Shown here piece after piece: positions 11,129-20,774 of a DNA stretch of 64,000 nucleotides (positions are counted from its first letter, which is position 1; each line of letters starts with the position of its first letter). The position numbers were made by a program, and so were the translations under genes. Under the pieces are notes generated by a model. The model saw only the letters and a list, made by a program, of their open reading frames with translations. It searched no databases and had not been told where the DNA came from. The stretch is taken from assembly GCA_018398765.1 (NCBI GenBank), contig JAHBMJ010004996.1, forward strand, positions 1 through 64,000. Reading direction: 5' to 3'. Source of the stretch: Chromera velia. Its lineage: Eukaryota > Sar > Chromeraceae.

Positions 11129-13209
11129 AAGAAAGAGAAAGAAAGAGAAATAGAGAAAAAGAGAAAAAGAGGAAGAGAGAGAGCAATCGCATGCATGTGT
11201 GCAGAACATCGATCTATCCGCAGAAATACGTGAGAGAAAAGTGAGGGAGCGGCACGAGATGCTTTTGCCTCCTAGAAAGGGTGGGTGATTGGCCATGAAT
11301 AGAGAATGAGAGAGTGTTGAGAGGAGAACAAGATGCCGCTGTTCAGGCCACGCCAGCGCAATGCAAGGTGCCAAGCAGGCCTAACAAGCACTTGAAAAAA
11401 GACGCAAGGGAATGGAGGGTCACAGGAGGAGAGGGAGGGCAACCGAAGGGAATGACAAGAAAGAAGACGGTTCGTCTGAACAGCCCACGCACGAGAGACC
11501 GAAAAGGAATATATCCGGAAGCATAATTCCCTTTTATGTACAAAAAAAAAAGAGAAAGACGGACACAGACACAGACGGACAGACAGAAAGACAGACAAAT
11601 AGGCACGCACGTACACACCACACATGCGCGCGTGTAAGCACCGACGGACGGACGGACGCGAGGAGAAAGAAAGCAAGAGGAAGATGGAAATACTTTGAGG
11701 AAAAAAAGAAAGGGGAGAAATAAATAGATGAAAAAAGAAATTGAATACTTACCTTTTCTATTTCTGCCCTTGCCTCGTCTGAAATCAGTCCCTTGCCTCC
11801 GTCTGTCACCTGTTTTGCCCAGTCAGTATATCTGCAAAATGGAAGGAAGGCATTGCACATGATTCACCTTAACCTTCTTATGTCTGTATACAGAGACATT
11901 TATGATGTGACCATTGCTTCCGTTTGTCTGTTGCCGGGTAAGAGGGTAAGGGACATGAAGAGAACGTGTCTCTGCGGACATAGAAGAAGGAAAATCAGTC
12001 AGTCAGGCACGGAGGCAGACAGGGACGACGGAAAGGATGCACGCTAATGGACAGACCTACAATCGAAGCGCAGCAAGGAACCCAGACGACGGATAGGACA
12101 GAAACGGGGAAGCAGAAGTGCTGGTAACAACAGAAGCGATTGAGAACGTCTTTTCGGGAGGCGAAAAGACAGAGAAAAAACTTATGAATGTGAAATTTGT
12201 ACCTTTTGAAGAAGGAGCTGGGAGACTTGTAGATGTACACATTGATGTAGATTGATTCTATGGGAAAAAACAAATGCCACGCGATGAGGTCACAAAATTC
12301 CTCTGTCTGTCTCTTTGTCTTTCTGCCTTTTGGCCGACCTTCCCTCCTCTGTGACTCCTGAAGGAAAATCTCGAGGGAACACCGGACGGGATCTGCCGGG
12401 TGTCTGCGGGAACCCCCCTGAAGTGGGCGAGTGGGGCGCTGCAACCACGGGGGCATGCTGTGCAACTGCTGCTGCTCGATGAAGTGCGTGACCGGGTGTC
12501 ATCGCGTCGACAGCAAAGAAGCCGTGGGGGGTCACGCCGTGAGGAGTGGTCGGGGGCGGTCCGTGTCCGTAGGAGATGGTTCGCACCAGCCGCTGCACAG
12601 TCACGAAGCAGGGCGGGTAGGGTGAGAAAAAAACCAATTAATTGACACCGAAAAAAGGTCAGGCAACAGTGAGATCAGTGTACTTACCCCAGGAGTATTC
12701 GGACGCGAGGGATGGGCGGGGTAGTAGGTGTAGGTCTCTGTTGTCGGTTGTCGGTGGGCATGCCGGAGCGTCCGTCCAGGCGTGCTGCAGACACGAAATG
12801 GAAGCCAGAGTATTGCATGCTGTTCATGCGTTACAAGTCAATTTGGGCGCTCAGCGGGAGAGCAGAAGGGTTGCATGGCGAACTTACACTGGGTCCGGGT
12901 CCATGGCGAAGGCTGCACACAAGCAAACAAGAAAAGGGGAAGGAGTGAACATCGGTTAAAGACACACGGGAACCAGAAGAGAGGGGAGGAACGTGGCGAC
13001 TTACAAACGTTGGGTTTGCCCGACATCCTGTCTGTAGTGTATATATCTCTCTTCCCTCCTGAGTTCCACTCTGTCGGTGGATATGGACAACCGATGGCGG
13101 AAGTTTGATTTGGCGAAACGATCTTCACGGCACCTCGTATCTTTGTGGCTGAGTTGGAAGTCGTACACAGTTGTTGTCGCGAAGGTTGGACTGCGAACTC
13201 AGAGGCCAT
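9849..13209 (-). CDS. Cys/His-rich zinc-motif protein, nine exons, 337 residues
   Basis: The exons are 13209-13005, 12912-12888, 12784-12688, 12592-12339, 11831-11753, 11036-10929, 10639-10582, 10202-10098 and 9931-9849. Lengths sum to 1014 bases (337 codons plus TAG), every intron is GT-AG, and every phase matches. The ATG at 13209 (MASEFAVQPS) was chosen over an upstream ATG at 13281 in the same frame. The N-terminal 200 residues are Pro/His/Thr-rich and probably disordered. A short helix follows (YTDWAKQVTDGGKGLISDEA). The C-terminus holds two metal-binding clusters: CIQC-x12-CTHH followed by SCTGC, then YSCCNKCDNCSAGC and a His. The C-x2-C / C-x3-H-x-G / Y-S-C-C order resembles CHORD-type zinc modules, but this is only similarity of pattern. 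The function is unknown. The gene shares an upstream region with the divergent TenI-like gene. Confidence 0.75.
9916..10089 (-). repeat. Three tandem copies of a 58-bp unit spanning an intron/exon border
   Basis: Copies start at 9916, 9974 and 10032 and differ at only a few bases. Each copy contains, on the minus strand, the acceptor CCATCTGCAG plus the first bases of the last exon of the zinc-motif gene (GGAAGAAGTACTACAG). The last intron (9932-10097) is therefore mostly made of duplicated acceptor sequence. Because 58 is not a multiple of 3, use of an upstream copy would shift the frame. Confidence 0.9.
11064..11180. repeat. (GAAA)n purine microsatellite in an intron
   Basis: AAAGAAAG units grade into GAGAGAAA. 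On the minus strand this is a long pyrimidine tract just upstream of the acceptor of the exon at 11036-10929 in the zinc-motif gene. Confidence 0.85.
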
Positions 13210-13604
13210 CCACAAAGACGTGTGCACATGTTCAGCTGCAACTTCAGCAACCAATATATATATTGCATCATTGAAATTCATTCAAGGTCAGTCGATCAAT
13301 CTTGATCGCGCGTGCATGCAAGCTATATAGGCACATCGATCGGCACGCGGCGCGTGTATACATGACGGCCGCGGCCTGCGAGCCGTCTACCCGGCTCGAG
13401 GGCGTGAATGAGCTCAGTCTGCCTGTCTATCATGAATTTGATTTCTTGATCACGAACAGTTCAGGTCGGACCGGAGCTGTCAGAAGAGGAATTACATGTG
13501 CGGTCGCCGACTTGTCAGCATGTGAGGTGTGAAGAGTGTAGGGATGATCGGGCTTCTTGCTTACCCAGCAATGTATCATAATCTATCCATATTGATTGAC
13601 ACGC
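13210..13604. promoter_or_regulatory. Shared divergent upstream region
   Basis: About 395 bp separate the ATG of the minus-strand zinc-motif gene from the first usable ATG of the plus-strand TenI-like gene. The region holds an AT-rich block (AATATATATATTGC around 13254-13266) and GATC/GCATGC palindromes near 13293-13345. No core promoter element can be assigned with confidence. Confidence 0.35.
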
Positions 13605-16278
13605 ATGTTCAACGGCCGTCTCCAATTTAGTTCCGAGAGCCCGGGTGTCAAGCACGAGATGTCAAGAGCAGGACCTATGCACGTTGTGCTCTTCACTTCA
13701 GAGAGATCCTGTGCAACGCTTTCAACAGAGAGGGAGCTGAGGATAGTGGAACATCTCTTCAACCACTGCGGTCTTTCGAGATTGCATGTTCGGAAACCTG
13801 GGTGGAGACAGCAAGAAGTCGAAACCTACGTGAAGACGGTGCCCCCGAAGTTCCGCCGACGACTTGTCCTTCATCAGCACCACGATCTTGCTCTCTCCCT
13901 TTCCCTCGGGGGGATTCATCTCAGAGGAGCAGATCGTCAAGCATCTCCGGCACTTATTGCTGAACGTTCAAGCTCCTCAGAGGGATCTGCGAGGAGACGG
14001 GGAGACGGGAATTCTCTCGACGCACTTTCTCTCCCTCTCTGCCTGACAGTGGAAAGTGAGGAACAGTGGGATAAAAGGCATGGAGCGAAAGAGACTAAGC
14101 GAGTCGAAGAAGAAGAAGAGGAAGACAAAGAGAGAAAGCAGGCGGTAAGTTCGTCTTTCCCCCCCTTAAACGACTTTGAACAAGAAATCTCTCTGACAGT
14201 GTCAACAGGATTCCACAGTCTCTCTGAGATGGAGCGAAGTGCGAGGGAAGGCATTCATGTCAATTTGGCTGAGGGGCTGCGGAGATGGGAGGGAAAGAAA
14301 AACTCCTCGTCCAGGTGTATCCAGAGTGAAGAAGTGATTCCTTCAACAGAAACGTCTGCTTTGCACTTGGCGGACGATGACGGGAGGTCCTCACCGGCAA
14401 GCGACTCTGAAGACCCCCCCCACACTTCTTCGACTAGACTGAGGAGAATTCCTCAAGTGATTCAGCCAGACTACGCATTTTTGAGGTGAGGTCACGAAAG
14501 GCAGGCGAGGAAAGCGAGTGAATCGTTGTGAGGGAGGGGGGCAGGGAAGAGACGCTCTCGGTCAGAGCCGGCCGATGTGATTCAAAACAATAAAATCGAT
14601 GCACGTATTGGTCCCACGTGAAGGACTCTGCATCCTTATTTCCCTGCTCTCTTACGCCCGCTGCCCCGCTCTTTGCGCCTGTCCGCCTGTCTTTCTGGCT
14701 GGCTGGCTGATCCTCTCCCTTTGGAGAGTGTATCGGAATGCTTTGGAGACCTCAACAAGGGGTGTGAGTTCAGCCTGTCGCCAATATAGTGGCAATCGAA
14801 GTGTGACGAAACCCTCCTGGTTGTTTCTTTCCTTGTTTCCGCACAGCGACGGTTTCCTCCAGGTCCTTATACCTGTGAGCAGTCACGCATGCACAAGTCG
14901 CACACACATACATGCACACGCACGCGCATTCTCTCCATCTGGGCGGGGGGACAAAAGAAGAGATCCAACAAGAACAGAGAGGCTGTGGCTGAGAAACGAT
15001 AAAGGGAGCCCCAGAAGAAGAAAAGAAAAGAGAAAGGGAACCCCAGAAAAAAGAAAAAGAAAAGAAAGTGCTTCGACTGCTGGCGCTTTGGGGGGGTCTG
15101 GCCGTTGCTGCTGTTGTTGCCTCGTAAACGAAAGGAGAAGAAAAGAAACGAACACGTCCAGATGGAAAGAATGTGGAAGTGCAAAGGCGTAAGCCTGCAC
15201 TGGGCAAGGAAGGGCCGCAGGGTACGCTCAAGGCCTGGAGCTCTGGTACCCTTCCACTGAGAAAGCGCGCCAAAAGAAGAAAGAAAAAAACAGAAGAGAA
15301 TGAAGAAAGAGAAAAAGAAACGACGATACGGTCTGTCTGTCTCTCTGTCTGTCTGTCTGTCTGTCTGTCTGCGTGGCTTTTCATCTATTCCACCGTTGTC
15401 GCACAACAGTGTTTCTTTTCGTGAACTGCGTGTGTGGGGGGGCGTATATTAAGTTTTTCATGAATCTATCGTTCAATCCCACACACGGCTACATCTTTGT
15501 GTCTCTCCGGTGATGCCAGCTGCGTGCCGTCGCCTTGATCAACCCATTTACTCATGGAAGACTGCGTTCGAAGACTCTTTTCTTTTCATAGAAATGTGTA
15601 TGCGGTGGTCTATTCTGTGTGTTAGTCGCCTGCCTTTCTCCTTGTTGAAGTCTGATCTACGCTACGAAGGATCAGCTCTTCGCCACTGTGCAGTGTGTGC
15701 GTTTCTTCTTTCTTTTGTGATTCAGAGCCCTGAGTGCATGTGACACGGTACATTGATCAGTGCTTCTGCTATGGTCGGGTTGCGTGGAGGAAGAAAACAA
15801 TGCGCATTGATTTTATTGGCATGGATTCACTTCGCAGTCATCATCCCTGTTGACAGACACTGATTGTGTCGCGCTTGTTTTCTTGTATGCGCCCTTCTGC
15901 ATTTTGGATCAGATGTCAATTTCTGTACGTGTTGATCTGGGGGACTGTGTGTCGTCCACATTCCCCGCAGTACCATCCTGTGCCTTTTTTTTTGCCTGCA
16001 GTCCCATCTTTCCGTCCATTTCAAAAGAAGGATATCGACCAGGCGCCTTCTCTTCTCTGCCGGGAAATGAACTTCAGCGACGGCTCTGCGGGGTCCCTTT
16101 CCCAGTGTTTGCTTTGGGCGGCATATCTGAAAAGAATGTTTTGTCAGAGAAACTTAAGGGGTTTGCAGGTGTGGGCCTTTTGGGGTCCGTTTGGCAAAGC
16201 CCTGACCCAGTTGCAGCGTTCTCTGAAATCCGGGAGATGTTATACACTGCAGGCGGGAATCGGACTTTGAGTCGGTAA
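13605..16278 (+). CDS. Thiamine-phosphate synthase / TenI-like TIM-barrel protein
   Basis: Two exons, 13605-14485 and 16002-16278, join phase 2 to phase 2 (AG|T) and give 385 codons. The first in-frame ATG is 13605. The family usually begins at the ATG at 13677 (MHVVLFTSE), so the extra 24 residues may be a targeting leader or untranslated. Family landmarks appear in order: LHVRKP, RRLVLHQHHDLA, GGIHL, then after a long insertion GFHSLSEM, PDYAFLSPIFPSISKEGY across the intron, FALGGIS and GVGLLGSVW near the end. ThiE makes thiamine phosphate from the pyrimidine diphosphate and thiazole phosphate; TenI relatives act on the thiazole. The SPIF-x-SISK-x-GY loop and the GG phosphate-binding turn are kept. 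Unusual are about 60 residues of Glu/Ser-rich insertion after GGIHL and a further insertion after GFHSLSEM. The intron of 1516 bp holds no gene. Confidence 0.85.
15329..15372. repeat. (GTCT)n microsatellite inside the TenI-like intron
   Basis: GTCTGTCT repeats lie within the 14486-16001 intron. The rest of the intron is purine-rich (AAAGAAAAG) and has no supported exon; the open frame at 14599-15192 is chance. Confidence 0.85.
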
Positions 16279-17849
16279 GGGAATAAGAAGAAAACACTGA
16301 CTTGTCTTAAATGATCATTCAACTCACTATTATGATACAGATTATTATTTTTATCCAAGATCGTCGTCACCAGCTTCTGTAAAGCTTCAAGTTCTACTTA
16401 GGCTTCTGACATTTGTGTTTTTTTCAAAAATATTGATCAAAAGGGGGGGGATTGCACTTAAAACACACAGGAATGCAAAAGATTTATAGATTTTGTTCAG
16501 CCTTCTCCATCTTCTTCATCTATGCACAAAGGTGATGTCACTTCTTCTCCTTCTTCTTCTTTTCCCCCTTCTTCTTCCCCCTCTGAAGTGAAAGACGTAA
16601 AGAGTGAGGGGGAGACGAAGATTGAACAAACGGACGGGGTACAGTGTGAAAACCCGACGACCTCTGTTTCCTTTCTTCCCACCCATTCCGCCCCTAACTC
16701 CTTGGAGGCTCAAGGCCCCCTTTCGCTAAGGCCGTCGAATTTGTTTTTCTAGCTCCTCTATGTGCATCTATTCTCCTCCATGCATGCAGCTCTCCCCGGT
16801 TATGCCTCCCTGCCCCCCTCCTATCTCTTCCCTTCCTGCGACTCCCTCCTCTCAAGATCTTCCTCCTCATTCTCCTCCAACACCACCTCCTCCACTTGAA
16901 CCTCCTCCAGTCCCTCCGATCTTTTTCTCTATTTCTTTCGCCCCAAGTTTTTCTGCTTTGACCATAAATCGCTGCACTCCTCCTGTCCTATCTGTTATGT
17001 TCAATCATGAAGCTCGACATTCTGGACATCCGTTGCACCACTTCCTTTCCCGCCCTCCGCCAATAGTTCCACCCGCTATCTTTGGCTATCAGCCTGCCTC
17101 TAGCCTTCTTCGCACTCTCAAGTGTTCAACGTCTGTCCGTCTCACACCGCTTTGTTCGGTTCCGTCTCGAGTGAAAGTGCTGTACAAATTGTTCTGTTCT
17201 GAGTCCACAAAGGAGGAATCTTCACCACCCACTGAGGCATCTCCCACGCAAACGTCTTGCCCCTCTCCCTCTCTCTCCACTTCCTCTTCCTCAGAAGACA
17301 AATGTGAGGTAGGAACGAACGACGAACACGGAAAGCTAGAGATTTGGGGAGTCGGTCCTTTCTCTTCTTTTTCTGTTTCTTTTTCTCCTTCTCCTTGCCT
17401 TTCTGCTTCTTCTTCTCCTCCCTTTTCTTTTTCTTATTCCTCTTCTGGAGGGTTCGTTGGAAGCGCTCCGCTGGACAAAGGTGGAAATGAAATGAGCGAC
17501 AGACACAGAAAACAGGTGAAAACTGCCGCAGTGAACAAGGGATAGACGCAGTGAGTAGGGGGCCCGATGGAATCGCCAAGGGTGTGAATGGAATGAACGA
17601 CGAACACGGAAAGCAGGGGAGTGAGGAAGGTGGCTGCCTTTTTATTTCCTCTTCTTTTTCTGTTTCTTCTTTTTCCTTGTCTCCTTCCTCCCCTTCTCCT
17701 TCGTCTTTCACTAAGCCTTCTTCTCCTGGGGAGTCCAATGGAAATGCCATAAAAGAGAAGGGTGAAAGCGGAACGAACGACAGACACATGGAGCAGGGGA
17801 GTAAAGGAGGTGGCTCTTCCAGTGGCTCTTTTTCCTCTTCTTCTCTTTT

Positions 17850-18009
17850 TACCTCTTCTTCTTCTTCCTCTTCCTCTTCCTCCTCCTCTTCCTCCTCCGT
17901 ATTACGCCCCAAAGCACTGATCCTTCAGAATGAAGAGCAAAGAAAACAGAGGAGCGAGAGGAACGCTTTGCCTTCCCTTTCTTCTTCTTCTTTTTCTTCT
18001 TCTTCTTCT

Positions 18010-18056
<47 letters not shown>

Positions 18057-18632
18057 TTCTTTTTCTTCTTTTTCTTCCTTTTCTTCTTCTTCTTCTTCTT
18101 CTTCTTCTTCTTCTTCTTCTTCATCTTTTTCTTCTTCTCCTGCTCTTTTCTCTTCTTCCTCTTCCCCTGGACCTGGTGTGGGAAGGAACGTGGGTGGGAA
18201 CGGACAGGGAGGGGGGAGGGAGGCAAGGCCAGGCCACCGGGTAGACCCTTCTCTTTCTTTTTCCCCCTCTTCTTCTTCTTCTTCTGCTCTTTTCTTTTTT
18301 TCCTCTTCCCCCGGACCTGGTGTGGGAAGGAACGTGGGTGGGAACGGACAGGGAAGGGGGGGGGGGNNNNNNNNNNNNNNGGGGGGGGGGGGGGAGGCCA
18401 GGTCACCGGGTGGACCCTTCTCTTTCTTTTTCTTCCTCTTCTTCTTCCTCTTCTTCTTCTCCCTCTTCCTCTTCTTCTTCTTCTTCCTCTTCCTCCTCTT
18501 CTTTTTCCTCTTCCTCTTCTTCTTCTTCTTCTTTTTCTTCCTCCTCTTCTTCTTCTGCTTCTTCTTCTTCTTCTTCTTCTTCTTCTTCTTCCTCTTCCTC
18601 CTCCTCTTCCTCTTCCTCTTCCTCCTCCTCCT
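17850..18632. repeat. Long (TTC)n pyrimidine tracts with a duplicated spacer
   Basis: Two large TTC/CTT blocks (17857-18170 and 18415-18632) flank two copies of a unique spacer containing TGTGGGAAGGAACGTGGG (about 18176 and 18320). They encode poly-Ser in one frame and poly-Glu/Lys in the antisense, both of which give spurious long ORFs. A further TTC block lies at 19241-19320. Confidence 0.9.
18367..18380. other. Assembly gap (N run) between two poly-G tracts
   Basis: Fourteen Ns are flanked on both sides by G runs and lie between near-identical copies of a spacer repeat. True length here is unknown, and a collapsed tandem duplication is likely. Confidence 0.95.
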
Positions 18633-18853
18633 CCTTATCACGCCCCAAAGCACGGAAACGTAGAGAGGAAGAAGAGCCCTATCAAGTTGAGAAAGCGTGT
18701 TGCAACTGCCTGCAATGCCCAGAGAGACAGAGGGGGAAGAAAAAGTGTGAGTGTCCATGTACGGCAGCGGGAAAAGTTTAACACTGTACCCACTGCCCGC
18801 TGGGCACCCTATGCCCAAACTGTAAGGAAGTACGATGTTGCGAGTGCAGACCA

Positions 18854-20460
18854 TTGGGGGGGGGGGTTTATGGAAAAAACTGTAAGTGTACCTTAAACGG
18901 AACCCACTGTACTAACTGCTATGTGGGCAAAAACAGATGTAAAAACTGTGACCCTTCCGCTCTGTCCCCCCAGACTGCTTCCCCCATCTCCTTCATCCAA
19001 CCGTCTACTAGATGTGTATGCCGGTGTCATAGTTCCAATACTTGTGCTGGCTGCAAGTGTGTAAAGAATGGTACTCCCTGTGTGGGGTGTCCGAAAGGAG
19101 ATAAATATCGAAACCCACATGGCTGGCGGCCCCTTGAGTCCCCGATAAAGAGCACGAGCCGTGAGGGAAACAATGGAAAGACTAAACGGGGGAAGGTAAC
19201 AAAAAAAGGGCAGAGAAAGAAGGTAAAAGGACAAGGTCTTTCTTCTTCCTCATCTTCTTCTTTTTCTTCTTCTTCTTCTTCTTCTTCTTTGTCTTCTTCT
19301 TCTTCTTCTTCTTCTTCATCGGCACCTGCATCTGCTTTTGCTTCTGTTTCAGCTTGCCTAGCCAGTGGGGGTGTTGCATTGAAAGAATTGATTTCTGTAA
19401 GATCAATAGCGGGGCTCAGAATTGCCATGCTCAACGTGAAAGGTCTCTTAGACAGCATAGAGAGTGATGGCAGTCTGTTTGCCTGGCTTGAGGAGTTTGA
19501 TGTGGTAATTTTGATGGAAACACGGTCCCCCACGCGCCCTCTTGAATACCCTCTTCACTCAGGCAAGAATTTCTCCCACCGAGAATGGGTTAGACAGCAT
19601 CTTGGGGGAAGTGGAAGTGGTAGAGGCAGGAAGGAAGCGTTAAAATAGGACAAGGATACCGAGGGGGTCGCTGTCCTAATTTGAAAGTCATTGAGAGGCC
19701 GACTAAGGCCTGAGATCAAACTGCTCGGCCCATCCATGCTGCATGCGTCATTGCGTATTAGTGGATTCAATGCATACAGCAAGTCCTCTATTCTGCATGT
19801 GTTTGGAGTATATGTGCTACACGGACGGTCTACTGGGAGAGGGGAGGCAGGCGGGGATCCGAGCCACTGGGAGCGCCTGATAGAGGCATTGTCGGAAGTT
19901 CCTCTAGGGGAAAGGAGAATTGTGACTGGTGATTTCAACGCTCATATCTCCGATAAGCTGCCAAAAGGAATCACCTGGGATAGGAGGGTACAAGATGAGA
20001 ACGGAATCATTCAGGAAGAGAATATATCGGGAGTAATCCGTGCTTCGTCTTGCAACCGAAAAGTTGATCAGCAGGGCCGTTCTCTTTTAAAACTCTGTGA
20101 ACTAACGAATCTTTTCCCTTTAAATGGTCTCTGCATTGATAGTTCTACCCCCGCTTGGAGTGGAGAAGCACGATGAAGCACGCTCTTTCTCACATGACTG
20201 CACCTTCCTCTGAAAAGGTAGAGGTCACACTCTGATTGACTTTTTTCTCATTGATCCCCCCCTCCTCCGTGCTTATACTCACCTCGATGTAAAACAGCCA
20301 GCAGAACTGTCCAGGCTCGACCATGCAGCTGTGTCACTTTCTTTGTCCCTTGTTGCTGCCCCTTTCATTCCCCCTCAACAGCCAGACAGCAAAGAGAACT
20401 CCCTTTTATCTATCCCCCCCCTTCATCGTTCCATTAGATCCACTCCTGTCTCAGACGAGG
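18854..20460 (+). pseudogene. LINE ORF2 start: Cys-rich zinc knuckles and APE-type endonuclease remnant
   Basis: From 18884 a cysteine array reads CKC-x6-C-x2-C, then CVCRCHSSNTCAGCKC and PCVGCPKG; C-x-C-x6-C-x2-C spacing of this sort is seen in several retroelement proteins. After a poly-Ser linker the endonuclease/exonuclease/phosphatase fold begins (IAGLRIAMLNVKGLL, FDVVILMET), continues through VTGDFNAHIS at about 19925, and after one frameshift near 20170 ends with IDFFLIDPP and DHAAVSLSL near 20330. Stops interrupt it at 19646 (TAG), 19682 (TGA) and 20211 (TGA). The catalytic GDFN and a DHAA version of the SDH motif are visible. Confidence 0.65.
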
Positions 20461-20774
20461 AGCTTCTCCCCTCGGCTGCAGCAGCTGGTCAATTAGCTGA
20501 ACAGCTATGGCCTGGACTTGTGAAAATGGCTTATGAAGCTGAAAGCATTGATCTCTCTTCTTTTCCATCCGCTCCCCCCCCCCCACTGTCTGCTCCCAAC
20601 TTATGTGAGCAACCGGTGCCCTTGTCTTTCTGTGAAATTTCAATGGGAAAAGTTACTGCTGAAGGAATGGGAAAGTTTAACCACGTTGGCCGGCCCGACA
20701 AAAGAAATCAAGTGGAAGGATTTGGATGGTTAACAGGGCAGAAAAAAAGTGAGATAAAAGAAAAAGGCCGAATG

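Larger units (their letters stand above)
16522..18853 (+). pseudogene. LINE 5' region: Pro/Ser-rich ORF1-like remnant
   Basis: Frames at 16522-16752, 16760-17545 and 17551-18663 are rich in Pro, then Ser. A short motif recurs four times in degenerate form, NDEHGK or a close variant such as SDRHRK or NDRHME (near 17315, 17483, 17592 and 17772), each followed by Phe/Ser-rich sequence. This suggests a protein built of 110-180-bp tandem modules. A Cys-x2-Cys series begins at about 18695 (CCNCLQCPE, CECPC). Stops at 16750, 17543 and 18779 and a poly-G frameshift near 18856 break it. Confidence 0.5.

Noticed and set aside
14145-14199. Possible small intron (GTAAGT...GACAG) in the TenI-like gene
   Set aside because: Removing it shifts the frame and destroys the conserved GFHSLSEM motif.
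14599-15192. 197-codon plus-strand ORF
   Set aside because: It lies wholly inside the intron of the TenI-like gene, whose motif SPIFPSISKEGY is only formed by removing this region.
17925-18854. Long Glu/Lys-rich minus-strand ORFs over 17.1-18.9 kb
   Set aside because: They are antisense to TTC tracts and cross the assembly gap; no domain and no splice consistency.
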